A stretch of 24,049 nt of DNA from Macrocybe gigantea (lineage: Eukaryota > Basidiomycota > Agaricomycetes > Agaricales > Callistosporiaceae), in the NCBI GenBank assembly GCA_011319805.1, contig SJRY01000290.1, forward strand, positions 1-24,049, given 5' to 3'. Both the position numbers and the translations under genes were made by a program. Each line of letters begins with the position of its first letter. The stretch's first letter is position 1. Shown here piece after piece: positions 1 through 9,999 of this stretch. The notes beneath the pieces are model-generated. The model did not search any database, had not been told where the DNA came from, and saw nothing but the letters and a program-made list of their open reading frames with translations.

Positions 1-179
1 TCGGCCACTGGTCCTACTGCCTAAAGATTGCCTAGGTTGCCCCGGCGATCTCCGCTACAGAGCGGCAGTCACCCCACCGCCTGGATCCGAATAAAAAAGC
101 TCCTGCCGCCTTGTTGGATGCAAGGTACTTGATAAACCAGTGACGCACAAATGCGTCGAACTGGCGTTCAGTTGGCCTG
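1..179 (-). pseudogene. LINE copy B, 3' end of ORF2 and start of 3'UTR (outer half, left of nested LINE A)
   Basis: This stretch aligns by eye, with many substitutions, to the end of ORF2 and the start of the 3'UTR of the other LINE copies (compare 510-680 and 15750-15940). It reads on the minus strand and runs off the left edge. The counterpart half is 6503-7619: at 166-179 the sequence stops at a poly(T) run and resumes after 6502 with the same bases. It is clearly more diverged than copies A, C and D, with several small insertions (for example the A-run near 92-98). That fits an older insertion that later served as a target. No intact reading frame remains. Confidence 0.8.
166..179. repeat. 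Target-site duplication, left copy (LINE A)
   Basis: The 14 bases gttcagttggcctg lie directly against the poly(T) run and recur at 6503-6516 with one mismatch (t to g). The uninterrupted sequence in LINE C near 23781-23800 (reverse complement) shows that these bases occur once in an empty site, so the second copy came from insertion. Confidence 0.8.
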
Positions 180-201
180 TTTTTTTTTTTTTTTTTTTTT
201 T
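180..201 (-). other. Poly(A) tail of LINE A
   Basis: A run of 22 T on the plus strand is the minus-strand poly(A) tail. It abuts the target duplication directly, the hallmark of target-primed reverse transcription. Confidence 0.9.
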
Positions 202-568
202 AATTCAACAATTTATATAGCGGTGCACGGTGGCAGTCCGCTTGTAAATACACCAAGGTACCTACTATAAATACGACTAGTCCGAGGCAAACCAGACTGA
301 AGGGAGATACATAGAGGGCTGCACTGCCCTGTTCTCTCGTGCCCGCGCTCGAGCTATGGGACTCGAGCTCACATACTCACTCGCTCGAGCACTGTCCCCC
401 AACCCCAGAGGGCCGGCTGTGGTCAATTCCACGTAAAAGGTCCAAAAGGACCTATAACATGCTGTCGCAAGTTTGCGGTTTGCATAATGCTCGATCAGTG
501 CTTCGGCCTGGTCCTACTGCCTAAGATTGTCCAGGTTGCCCCGGATGATCTCCGCTACAGAACGGCAG
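202..568 (-). other. 3'UTR of LINE A
   Basis: This non-coding stretch lies between the ORF2 stop (TGA at 571-569, minus strand) and the poly(A) tail. Bases 292-568 align with the 3'UTR of copy D (15539-15822) and partly with copy C (23894-24049). Bases 202-291 are seen only here, since copy D is cut at that point and copy C leaves the window. It contains repeated ctcgag-type motifs near 347-385. Short ORFs here have no recognisable product. Confidence 0.75.
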
Positions 569-3500
569 TCACCCGCCGCCTGGATCCGGAATGAAACCTG
601 CAGCCTTATTAGATGTCAGGTACTTAATGAACCAGTGACACACAAAGGTGTCAAACTGGCGTTCGGTTGGTCTGTGCCAGTTACGGCACTGAGTCATGAT
701 GTGGACGGAGTCCTCAGCCCTCGTCCGCAAGAGCATAAATCGCTCTCGACAAAATTAAACCGTGCCCGATATGCATTGATCGAGCTGGCCGCATGCAAGA
801 CGTGAGCAGCGAGCGTAAGCTCATTATCTGTCACTAACTTCATGAAGCCCATTCTCTTCGAGAGGGGCGTTCATAGGAGTTTGGCTTTCCTGCTTCGTGA
901 AAACGAAAAGTGGAAGCACCAATATATTTCTTGTTCCCAGAATTCTGGAACCAAGTGCTATGCATATCATCGTCTGCCTCCCTTCGAAGGCCATCGGTGG
1001 TATAAAGGGGATGAAGCCCCAGAGGAACGTTCAGGCTTCGAGCGAACTCGTGAGCCTCGACTTGTATTGCCCACTTCCATTTGGAAGGGACGTGCCAGAA
1101 TTCAATCCGGCGCTGCTCGGACTCTGAGAGCCAAGCTTTCAATGATCTACAAAGTGCAATAGAATGCGACTGCACAGAGTGGGGATTGCAATCAAGATGC
1201 GATTAATCGCATTCATCGAATCCAGAAAGCACACGATGGAGTCAACTCCATCTTGTGTGATAGCCTTTTGGATTGCCATTCGCAATCCAATAAGCTCGGC
1301 ATCATCGCTCGTTGATTTGCCAACAGGCTGACGAATTTCGAAAACCAGCCTGCCCTCGCGATAAACACGCGAAGCTGACACAGACTGCTTAAGTGGCACT
1401 TCTGCTTTCGCAGGCACGGAGCCATCACTACTCACATAAGAGCAATCATGCTGGGTCGAACACTGGGTAAGTGTTTGATCCAGCGATGCACGATAAGCCT
1501 TGACCGAGTCCTCGTCCCGGCCAAGTAACTTATGGATCTCAAAGCGACTGTCAAACTCATCGACAAGCCGCCTGCCCGGGTTATTTGCCTCCGCAAAATA
1601 ATCCGTGGTTAGAAAGAGTAGTGGTTTCAATCATCCACCAAATCCTTGAGTGGGGACTTAAGCGCAGCACGCTGTCTGTCAGACAAAGAAGCGAGATTTC
1701 TCACTTTAGATGGGTCGCCCCCAGACGAGGCGGGTGTACTAATTGACCTGAGAGCATGCCTCAGATTGGAATTGGCGAGGCGGGCAGAGGACCCGACCTT
1801 CAGCCTTTGGATGAACCCGCCGATGGGTTCGACGCAGGCCATTGTCTCAGCCGCACCCTCGGGAGTAGTGCGAAACTGTCCATTGATCCAGATGCAAGCT
1901 TTACGCTGCATCTGGCGTAGTTGTTTCAACAGTGCGACATTACGCATGCCATTGAAGTTCCATAATAAACAGCCGTACGTTGCGATGGGACGCGCGCACG
2001 ACAAGTAGAAATGCGTTTCTGCTGAGGGGATAAGCCCCGAACAGAATTGCCCAACATCTGAAAGGCTCTGGCAGTAGTCAAGGCCTTCGTAGCATAGAAT
2101 CGAACATGCTCCTTAAAGAAGGCGCGTCTCCAAAAAGAAACCAAGGTATCGCCAGACATCCTTGGGTCGAAGGGGGTACTGCCCGTAAATGGAGCAAAAC
2201 CCAAGTCAATAGACGGACGAGGGTCCATACTATTGCGCGAAAAGTGCTGTAGTTCAGTCTTGTTGTGTTCTACAACAAGGCCGAAGTCAGTGAAGAGGTT
2301 ATGCACAGAGGCATAAGCCCTCTGCAGTTTCGGAACATTGTCCGATGTGGATTTGGACTGAGCGATGATCAGTCCGTCATCGACAATGACATGATTACTG
2401 GCATATCACCAGCTTTCTGATAAAGTTTCAGTACCGGTGCCAAGTAAAGCCTGACAATACTGGGGAGAGTGCAGAGCCTTGACCAACTCCCACGTCGGCC
2501 TCGAACTCTGGAGAGATGGCACTCCGCCAGGCATAAGAAGTTTTGCGTCCAACGAGGTATGATTCAAAGAACTTTGACACCTGTGGTGCAAAGCCTCCGT
2601 GTTGAAGAATCTTCACCAACATACGATGGTTGAGTGAAGGAAAATACTGAGCGACATCGAAAGCGATGACACTCATTTTAAATCCCTTAGACCACCCCTG
2701 ACGGATAATATGGGTAAGGAAGACCCAGCATCCTCAGTTGAGTTCTGACGGATGCCGCCGAACTGCTTCGGTCGAAGACAGCAAATTTGTCACTTCGTAC
2801 TGCATATGTCGCGCTAGCATCTTCTCGACGAGCTTGCCGAGGGTATTCAAAAGCACAATCAGGACGAAAGGCTTTCGGGGTATCGTATGCAGGTTTGCCA
2901 GGTTTCGGAATGATAACCGACAAACTCTGCTTGAAGTAAGAGGGCCAGTGCCCCAAATCTAGACAGCATTTGCAATGTTCAAGATAAATGCAGCTATGTG
3001 AGGAAATTTCACCAGCTGTTTGATGTGGTTCCAAGACAGATGGTCTGGTCCTGGTGCCGACGTATTGCTACAGGGCTCTAAGGACTCTCGGAGCTCAGTA
3101 GCAGAGAACGGGACCCAGTCTCGTACTGGATGCTTCAAGATCGTTGAGGCGATCCAAATTAACTGTGCGATCAAACGCAGCATTATAAGACTTATCAAGC
3201 GCATTCCAAAGCGCTTCGATAGAATTACAAGGCTGTCCCTGGAACGAGATAGCTTCGTAATCAGGTAGGGGTCTCTGCTTTGTCCATGCAGCTAGATCCC
3301 ATGGATGACGAGACTTTTCTGCAACCTCCCTGATCCGTTGATCAAAGAAGGCGCGCTTAGCATCTTTGACAGCTCGCCGCCAGATGCGATGATCTCTTTC
3401 AGACCGGGTTTGTCTGAAAGTATCAAGAGTCTCAGAGCAGTGTTGGTTCCACCAACCCTTGCTCCGTTTTGAGAGCTTGCATTCCCTAGAATGGAGATTC

Positions 3501-4456
3501 CAAGCTCATCAATGGCCTTTGATAGTGTCGACAAGATGCTCTCGAGGTCGTTATTAGTCTCGATAGGGACAATGTCCATTCCGAGAAGATCACCGGCAAT
3601 GTCGGATATAAACTCTGGTATGCTGTCCTTGCTTAACGTTCGTCGCTGGACAGATAGGTCCAGCAGAGGAACATCCAATACAAGTGACAATGGGACATGG
3701 TCCGATGTCAGCTTGAGCGCATCAATCATGCGAGGATGCAATCCCCACTATCAATGGGGATGAACATCAAGTCAATAACCGAGGGCCGAAGCTCGGGGTT
3801 ATGTAAAATGAATGTCGGCCCAGGGTTGCTAGGTTCCGACCATTCCAGCCGAGATCGAGAGCTGCATTACACAGCATCTCCCCTCGAGACCGCTGCGAAT
3901 TATGAACTCTATCCCAGAGTTCATAATGACAATTGAAATCCCCTCCGAGATAAACTAAGTTGGGGAAGTCGGGGCGCTCAGCACAATCATGCAAAAGACG
4001 AATCGCGCTAGCATCTACATCAGAGTAGGCGTTAGCGAGAAAGAGTGGCTCGCCAGGGGTGGCGAAGCTAACAATCATAAGATCGTGACTATCAACTAGG
4101 TCACGACGAAGGGATGGACGCAGGCGACGAAGCCTGTTGTGTACATAGGCCATAACCCGAGGAGGGTCCTCAAGAGATGATCGGCGAATGATACAGGTCC
4201 AATCTGGATGAGTGGGACCACCGATTACTGCCTCGCCTCTCAACATTGAGGGCAGACGGAGCGTGTCTTATGAGATTCCAAGCAGGTTCTTGGAAAACAG
4301 AATATCATAATCCCTCCCGAGAGTAGAGAGGAGCATGTCCATGTGTACATATTTTCTATTTACATTCTGAGAGAAAATACGAAGAGATGAAATCAATGAG
4401 CGTCCCCTTGAACTAGGGACCACAGCCGAGGCTGCACTACCTGAGGAGACACTCAT
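569..4456 (-). pseudogene. LINE A ORF2: APE endonuclease / reverse transcriptase / RNase H polyprotein, frameshifted
   Basis: ORF2 would encode the enzyme that nicks chromosomal DNA and reverse-transcribes the element RNA at the nick. The start ATG at 4456-4454 overlaps the ORF1 stop as ATGA. The N-terminus holds the APE motif with QNVN. Next come GGDFNCH and SDHVPL of the endonuclease core, the RT block (GPDHLSW, IIPKPGKP, FDVAQYFPSLNH, VGQGSALSPV), then RNase H (SSDGS, DDAEL, FLDSMNAI). The C-terminus should carry the CCHC finger. The family length implied here is about 1,296 codons. Frame changes by one base occur repeatedly, for example a lost T near 4312 (QEPAW is displaced), a lost base near 3850, and an extra T near 2863 compared with copy C. 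Unlike copy C it shows apparent insertions as well as deletions. Confidence 0.85.
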
Positions 4457-6154
4457 GATGCGTCGGCCTCCGCATTACGCTGCGGGGAGGCATTAGGATA
4501 ATTGCTACCTGATCGTTTGCGATCACGTACCAGCTTATAATGTTCCTTGATCCAATCTGGATCAAAGCGATTTTTCCAGAAGGGACACTTCCGGTCATCA
4601 GTGGAGTGGTCTCGGCCACAGCTGAGACACTTAGGAGGATGAGGGCAGGGCTGGCCCGCCGGAGTAGCCTCACGAGGAGGGTTAGCCTTGGGTCGAGCTT
4701 TGCAGCAAGACGCCAGGGTGCGATGGTGTTCCTTTCTGTGAGATTCCCCACAGATCGGGCAGCGAAGAGATTGCTGGTTGCACTTCAATGCAGAGTGCCC
4801 CCAGCGCCAGCAGCGTTCGCAAAGAGGAACTCCCGGCGAAGAGAGAGCGGCCTTGAATCGGCAACGCCAATTCCTGACCATAACTGTACAATTGTCCAGA
4901 GCCTTTACGTTCTGGCCAGTTGACGTGTCTTCGATGTTGAACCAGACGGTTGCAGTATCGGAATTCTTGGAGTTGTGCATGACACGCGGTACCCCAACGA
5001 GAGTAATGAGATCTGAGAAGGAGAGTCTCGAAGAATCTCGTAAGCCTGCCGGGCAGTGATAATGCTACCATCGGCATTGAAATAGGGAACGTCGAGCAGT
5101 TTCAAATAAGAAACGCTCGTCGGGATTGCGAGCTCGACAGTAGATCCTGCCGGAGCACAGCGGAGAGCAGCCTCACGCAAAATGCTGAGGTCTTTCGGAG
5201 AAGCCACCCTCGTCATCAAGCAAGAGAACGAGGAGGCGGAATGATCCTGGATAGATTCGCACCAAATCCAGGACTTACCAGTGGTCAACGCCCTATTAAG
5301 GGCATTAAGGAGAGCTCCGGCGGCAACAGAATCGTTGTCAGCCGGAAAAGAGTAGCTGACCCGGACGTTACGACGGGACGGTCCGTGAGAAGTGGACTTC
5401 GCCTTCTTCTTAGGTGGTCCAGACGGCTCCCCGGTTGCTTCCTTTTGCAAGGAGACAATCTTCTCTGCGGGGAGGTGTGGGAATGTCTTTGCCAAGGCTA
5501 CAATAGCCTCGGCAGGAGTGTTGGCCGGTTGGGCCAAGGCTTGCGCATAGGAGCGCTTACCGGAAGATGGGCGAGTAGCCCTATTGACCGGAGGCGGTCC
5601 ACGTCCAGGAGTCCGGGAACGAGATCGCGCGCAGGGGGTGGAGGAGGGCGGTTTGGGTTCCGAGCCGGTCTCGGAGGCGGGGCCCTGGTTCGAACGTGAG
5701 TCCTCCGGTCGCACTGTACCAGAGGGGGAGTGATGAGTGGTGGGATCAGCAAAGCGAGTTGATTTCCCGCGTGAGGGAAGGTGCGCATTTACAATACTCT
5801 GCAAGCGCGCTCCGAGTTCATGCTGAGGTCCCTGAAGAGTAGGGACGGAAAACATGTTAACATCACCAGCAGTAGCGACCAAGGCCGCAATACCCTCAGC
5901 GATGGCATACTGGTAGCCCGCCGGGATGGAGACAGATGCTTTGCCGACCTTGAGGATCCAATCCTTAAGGGCGGCGAGGGACTCAGTGGCGGCCTTCGCT
6001 TCACCGTGAAGGAACCGATGCCCTTCAGAAAAGATCGCAATACCGATAGAATTGTCGTTATAAGCTGCCTCCGTGGACAGCATCGACGGAGATGGAGGAA
6101 CGGGGGTTCGGTAGACCCAGTCCGATTCGAGGGACCAGCGTCGTCGGTATCCAT
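4453..6154 (-). pseudogene. LINE A ORF1: gag-like RNA-binding protein with zinc knuckles, frameshifted
   Basis: ORF1 proteins of this LINE group bind element RNA and form the ribonucleoprotein particle. The start is placed at 6154 (MDTDDAGPS), one base overlapping the upstream ORF stop. A G-run at 6102-6106 (C on the coding strand) puts the long frame (MLSTEAAYN from 6083) out of register. A proline/arginine-rich linker follows near residues 120-180 of that frame, then a basic KKKAKS patch and a folded region. A one-base loss near 5025 shifts to the frame with three C-rich knuckles: CERCWRWGHSALKC, CPICGESH and CLSCGRDH. It ends RNAEADAS at 4453. Expected intact length is about 565 residues. 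It matches ORF1 of copy C closely; no catalytic role is expected. Confidence 0.82.
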
Positions 6155-6303
6155 TAAACCGTCGCCGCCTTGGAAGAGAAGGCTCCTGTCCCCTGAGGGG
6201 AAGGAGCAGGGGGTCGAGAGGGGCCTGAGGGGGTCCGCCCAGGGTGCGGGTTTAGCGGTGGAGGCCCACCGCTGCCAACAATGTTGAGCGGATCGTCGCT
6301 CAT
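6154..6303 (-). CDS. LINE A upstream ORF, 49 codons, overlapping the ORF1 start
   Basis: This small ORF begins MSDDPLNIVG, is proline-rich and ends ...KAATV. Its TAA stop shares a base with the ATG of ORF1 (TAATG). The same 49-codon frame is kept in copy C, with one amino-acid change and TGA in place of TAA. It may act as a leader for re-initiation. Alternatively it may be the true N-terminus of ORF1, separated by loss of one T in the TTT run just before the stop. I cannot tell which from sequence alone, and no known family matches. Confidence 0.5.
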   Translation of the reverse strand: MSDDPLNIVGSGGPPPLNPHPGRTPSGPSRPPAPSPQGTGAFSSKAATV

Positions 6304-6502
6304 TGAAAAACTCTAATAAATCGGTGGATTTTCAGCCGATTTTCGCGATTTTAAAAACGGGGAGTGCTCAAGGATATAGGTATCCGGATCTGCAACCTGA
6401 TCAAAGATCGTCCCAAGTGTTGTCGCCGTAGAATGAGGAGTGCGATTTGTAAGAGTTGTTTACAGTTGTTTACAAGTGGGGGTTGTGGAAAGAGAAGCGC
6501 TG
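6304..6502 (-). promoter_or_regulatory. 5'UTR of LINE A with conserved hairpin
   Basis: This 199-nt leader precedes the upstream ORF and presumably holds the internal promoter that such elements need. It has a tandem tgtaaacaac decamer (near 6457-6476 on the reverse strand). An inverted repeat, AAATCGG at 6318-6324 against CCGATTT at 6336-6342, sits just before the ATG. Both are also present in copy C. The promoter role is inferred from family knowledge. Confidence 0.5.
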
Positions 6503-6516
6503 GTTCAGTTGGCCGG
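6503..6516. repeat. Target-site duplication, right copy (LINE A)
   Basis: It repeats 166-179 with one mismatch and lies directly upstream of the LINE A 5' end. Confidence 0.8.
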
Positions 6517-7619
6517 TGCCAGTGCGGCACTGAGTCATGACATGGACGGAGTCTTCCAAAGAGCATAAGTCGCTCTCAACGAAATTAAACCGTGCCCGAT
6601 ACGCATTGATCGGGGCATGGCCGCATGCAAGTCGTGCGCAGCGAGCAAAAAGCTCGTTCTCTGTCACTAACTTCATGAAGCCCGTTCTCTTCCGAGAGGG
6701 CCGTTCATAGGAATTTGGCTTTCCTGCTTCATGAAAACGAAATGTGGAAGCACCAATGTATTTCTTGTTCCCAGAATTCTGGAACCAAGTGCTATGCATG
6801 TCATCGTCAGCCTCCTTTCGAAGGCCATCGGTGGTATAGAGGGGACGAAGTCCCAGGGGAACCTCCAGGCTCCGGGCAAACTCGTGAGCCTCGACTTGTA
6901 TTGCCCACTTCCATTTGGAAGGGACGTGCCAGAATTCAATCCGGCGCTGCTCGGACTCAGAGAGCCAAGCTTCCAGTGATGCACAAAGTGCAATAGAATG
7001 CGACTGCACAGAGTGGGGGTTGCAATCGATGATGCGATTAATTGCATTCATCGAATCTAAAAAGCACACGACAGAATTAACTCCATCTTGTGTGATAGCC
7101 TTTTGGATTGCGATTCACAACCCAATGAGCTCAGCATCGTCGCTCGTTGATTTACCAACTGGCTGACGAATCTCAGAGACCAGCCTGCCCTCGCGATAAA
7201 CACATGAAGCTGAGACAGACTGCTTAAGTGGCACTTCTGCTTTCGCAGGCACGGAGCCATCACTACTCACATAAGAGCAATCATGCTGGATCGAACACTG
7301 GGAAAGTGTTTGATCTAGCGATGTGCGGTAAGCCTTGACCGAGTCCTCGTCTCGGCCCAGTAACTTATGGATCTCAAAGCGACTGCCAAACTCATCGACA
7401 AGCCGCCTGCCCGGGTTATTTGCATCAGCAAAATAATCCGTGGTTAGAAAGAGTGGTGGTTTCAGATCCACCAAATCCTTGAGTGGGGACTTAAGCGCAG
7501 CACGCTGTCTGTCTGACAAAGAAGCGAGATTTCTCACTTTAGATGGGTTACCCCCAACTGAGGCGGGCGTACTAATGGATCTGAGGGCATGCCTCAGATT
7601 GGAGTTAGCTAAGCGGGCA
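6503..7619 (-). pseudogene. LINE copy B, ORF2 C-terminal half (RNase H and CCHC tail), 5'-truncated
   Basis: This is the continuation of 1-179 on the far side of LINE A. Reading from 7619 down, it starts inside the segment between RT and RNase H (counterpart of LINE C near 22671). It then carries RNase H motifs SSDGS, SDDAEL and FLDSMNAI and the C-terminal segment. Similarity to other copies ends at 7619, giving a 5'-truncated insertion, which is common for LINEs. Relative to copy D, a 12-bp in-frame deletion (near 6549-6560) removes part of the CxC finger, so DLCSCGRGAEDSV has become DLCSLEDSV. There is also a stop near 7115. It is non-functional. Confidence 0.82.
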
Positions 7620-7630
7620 CGAAGTTTAGC

Positions 7631-7950
7631 CCCCCCCTTGCAGAGGAGGCTGCTACCTAGGTGGGTCTGCCGGATTAAGGCTAATGTCCAGCACTTTCAC
7701 CCCAGGGCCATCCACGCCCAGGGGAACCCTTAACCTAGGACTCCTTATGTGGGTCCAGTGTGCATCCGTCGGGCTTACGCCCTCCCTATTTGGTCTGCAG
7801 ACCCCCCCTTGCCAACGGCCGAGGCCTCCCCAAATTGGGTGTGGACTCAGGGATGGTACCGTCTTACTCAGCTGCGGTCTGCCGGATTAAGGCTTTTTGT
7901 CCGACACTTGCACTCCAAGGCCATCCACGCCAAGGGGAACCGTTTAAGCC
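7631..7950 (+). repeat. Spaced direct repeat, two diverged units
   Basis: Each unit opens with CCCCCCCTTGC (7631 and 7802). Each then has ggtctgccggattaaggct (7664 and 7876), a tgtcc..cactt.cac segment and ggccatccacgcc with aggggaacc. The second unit has about 40 extra bases between the C-run and the core. The units are clearly related but diverged. Confidence 0.65.
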
Positions 7951-8536
7951 TGCCAAGTAGGTCGGCATGGACTTTCACCTATACACTGGGGTCCCCAGAG
8001 TCCCATGGAACCCAGGAGTTCGCACTTCGGATTCAACTTAAGCGGCAACCTGGGTGTATTATCCCAGGGCCACCGACAGAGGAGTTAGGTCTCTCGAGCC
8101 AAGGACTGGAGACTGTCCAGCCTTGCTACGGCCCAGCGGTGTCTGGGCGCGACCCCCAGTCCTGCCTTCCCGTCCTCTGGCAGATGGTTCGCTGATGCCC
8201 CTTAGGGCACGGATCCCCATCTGTCCAAGGTCTCTGTCTTGCCATGTGCCTGCCAGACTGGCCTCCGATATCACAGCAAGGTCCATGGTCCTCCCATGAC
8301 AGGTTCCCACAGGGGAAGCCCTTAGCTGAACGGGTCTGGATCTACTTCCGCCAAAGTGTACTGCGCCATGACTAACCTCCATGGACCCCTACTTCAGGCA
8401 GCTCACATGGTATCGGGTGCCCTGTTGGCTCAAACACCATCGGGTGGTTATCAGCCCAATTCCCGGTATAATCCCTTATCCTTTCGGCCCCTACACTTTT
8501 AGATCGGGGATCATGTGCTTGCACGTGAGTTAGAGT

Positions 8537-8575
8537 CATGTGACACTTGACCCACATAGTGGGGTAAGTCACATG
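8537..8575. repeat. Imperfect palindrome CATGTGAC...GTCACATG
   Basis: The left arm catgtgacacttgacccac pairs with the right arm tggggtaagtcacatg with few mismatches around a short centre. CACGTG boxes flank it at 8522-8527 and 8600-8605, and a TACGTCA lies at 8595-8601. Such motifs are bound by bHLH or bZIP factors in fungi, but any regulatory role here is a guess. Confidence 0.45.
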
Positions 8576-8738
8576 TGTGATGCATAACCCAGCTTACGTC
8601 ACGTGCCAGCTGCTTAGTCACATGACCAAGTCACCTCCCTCGTGGGAACAACTGTCACAGGGTCGTGATACTTCCTGCCCGCGTCACATGGAACCAGCTC
8701 CGGACACTTCCGAATGCAAACCTGAAGATGCTACCTCC

Positions 8739-8816
8739 AGACTAGAACCCGCGGCTTTGTGGCTTGCCACAGCCACAGGACTACCTGACTCGCGTTTACC
8801 GCTATGCCAACCAGCC
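8739..8816 (-). ncRNA. tRNA-related SINE-like head (box A and box B), not a functional tRNA
   Basis: On the minus strand TGGCATAGCGG (8809-8799) fits the RNA polymerase III box A consensus TRGCNNAGYNGG with the usual one-base length slack. GGTTCTAGTCT (8749-8739) fits box B GGTTCGANTCC at 9 of 11 positions, about 50 bases downstream. Counting back from box A, tRNA position 1 falls near 8816, within two bases of the copia F junction at 8818. The T-stem does not pair properly and the anticodon arm is not clear, so this looks like a SINE promoter head and not a working tRNA. Where such a SINE would end on the left is not visible. Confidence 0.45.
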
Positions 8817-8817
8817 C

Positions 8818-9999
8818 CGCATCCATAAGATCTCCTTTCCGGCTTCTACTGCAGCAATATACTCCGCTTCAGTTGTAGAAAGCGTGACAAAAGGTTGTAG
8901 TTTGGATGACCATCCAATAGCTCCACCACCAAGAATTGTTACATATCCACCAGTAGAGCGTCCAGAGTCCGGGCAATCACCATGGGAAGCATCACAGAAT
9001 GAGGTAAACATCTCTGGACCAAGATCTCCAGAGTATGTCAACTTGAGGTCCAAAGTCCCTTTGCAGTATCTCAGCAAATGCTTGACTGCATTCCAATGCT
9101 GTGGACCAGGATTTGAGTTGAAGCGTCCTAGGCATGACACAGCAGCTGCTATGTCCGGTCTGGTCATAGTGGCCAAATACTGGAGTGATCCAACAGCACT
9201 GAGGTATGGGATGTTCTGCATAAAGTCCGCTTCCTCTGAAGTCTGAGGTGCCATTGCTTTGGAAAGGTTAAGACCTGTCATCATAGGAGTTTTGACAGGC
9301 TTGCAATCTGCCATCCCATAGCACTCCAGTGTGTTTAAGATGTACTGCTTCTGGGAGAGCGCAATGGTCCGCTTCTGCCTATCCCTAATAATCTCCACAC
9401 CCAACAAGAAGGTGCTTGGTCCCAAATCCCTGATCTTGAAGTGCCTAGACAGCTCTGCAACCACTTTGTCAATAGCAGCAGTGTTCTTTGAAGCCAGTGT
9501 GATATCATCAATGTAAATGGGAACAATGACCTTTACCTCCCCCTTGACATAGAGGTAGATAGAGCGGTCAGATTCGAGTCGTTTGAATCCCATAGACAAT
9601 AAGACGGAGTGTAGCTTCTTGTTCCACTGTCTGGCAGACTGTTTAAGACCATAAAGCGATTTGTAGAGTTTGCAGACTTGGTTTGGACCACCTTGGTGAA
9701 ACCCCTCTGGTTGAACCATATAAATCTCCTCCTCCAAATCACCATTAGGAAAGGCAGAGGTAACATCCACAGAACGAAGTTCCATGTCCTCAATACCAGC
9801 CATGGCTAGGATAAGTCTCAAAGCAGCAGGGCGAAATGTGGGGGCAAAGACTTCAGTATAGTCAATGCCAGGTCTTTGACTGAAACCTTTAGCAACACAT
9901 CAAGCTTTGTAGCGCTCAACCGAGCCATCTGCATTGCGTTTAACCTTGAAAACCCATCCACAACCAATAGCCTTCTTTTCTGGAGGCAAGTCCACAATC
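8818..9999 (-). pseudogene. Copia copy F: RT-RNase H fragment, inverted relative to copia E
   Basis: This minus-strand copy is collinear, without indels, with 13651-14832 of copia E. It is about 99% identical by eye, and most differences lie near its left end (8840-8910). It includes the RT core from RPAALRLIL through YIDDI and the RNase H segment through CDASH and STTEAEY up to EILWM. The reading frame stays open for over 300 codons with essentially the same protein as E. One C-to-T change at a CpG near 9901 turns an Arg codon (CGA) upstream of the RT core into TGA. It lacks the N-terminal RT part, the last 90 or so residues and any LTR. Its right edge touches the first base of the E LTR exactly. 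Confidence 0.88.

Larger units (their letters stand above)
180..6502 (-). mobile_element. Full-length Tad1-like LINE (copy A), nested in LINE copy B
   Basis: This is a complete non-LTR retrotransposon of about 6.3 kb on the minus strand. In order it has a 5'UTR (6502-6304), a 49-codon upstream ORF, ORF1 with zinc knuckles, ORF2 (APE endonuclease, RT, RNase H, CCHC tail), a 3'UTR and a 22-nt poly(A) tail seen as T on the plus strand. Its 5' end is fixed by the target duplication at 6503 and by agreement with the 5' end of copy C at 17944. Both ORFs are broken by one-base indels, so as assembled it is not autonomous. It is roughly 97% like copy C in the stretches compared by eye. The family assignment rests on domain order and motifs; I could not build a phylogeny. 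Confidence 0.88.
7620..8817. other. Unclassified 1.2-kb repeat-like segment between LINE B and copia F
   Basis: No protein domain is recognisable here on either strand. The longest frames (for example a 107-codon minus frame at 8059-8382) look random and G/P/R-rich. The left edge is where LINE B similarity stops. The right edge is where copia F similarity starts. Inside are a spaced direct repeat (7631-7736 and 7802-7950), a cluster of CACGTG/CATGTG motifs around 8520-8625, and a tRNA-like box A/B head at 8739-8816 on the minus strand. It could be a degraded LTR, a long SINE-like element or leftover intergenic DNA. Confidence 0.5.

Noticed and set aside
5241..5699. Long open frames opposite ORF1 of the LINEs (also 18744-19208, 19527-19910)
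   Set aside because: Antisense shadows of a GC-rich coding region. The same shadows appear in both copies because the sense sequence is conserved.
7749..8195. 148-codon plus frame in the unknown segment
   Set aside because: It spans the direct repeat and changes nothing in favour of coding. No recognisable motif.
8059..8382. 107-codon minus-strand frame in the unknown segment
   Set aside because: No domain, no composition typical of a protein, and the region looks like a repeat. Chance frame in GC-rich DNA.
8739..8816. Functional tRNA gene
   Set aside because: Box A and B are present but the T-stem has mismatches and no proper anticodon arm or acceptor pairing could be made. A SINE-like head is the better reading.
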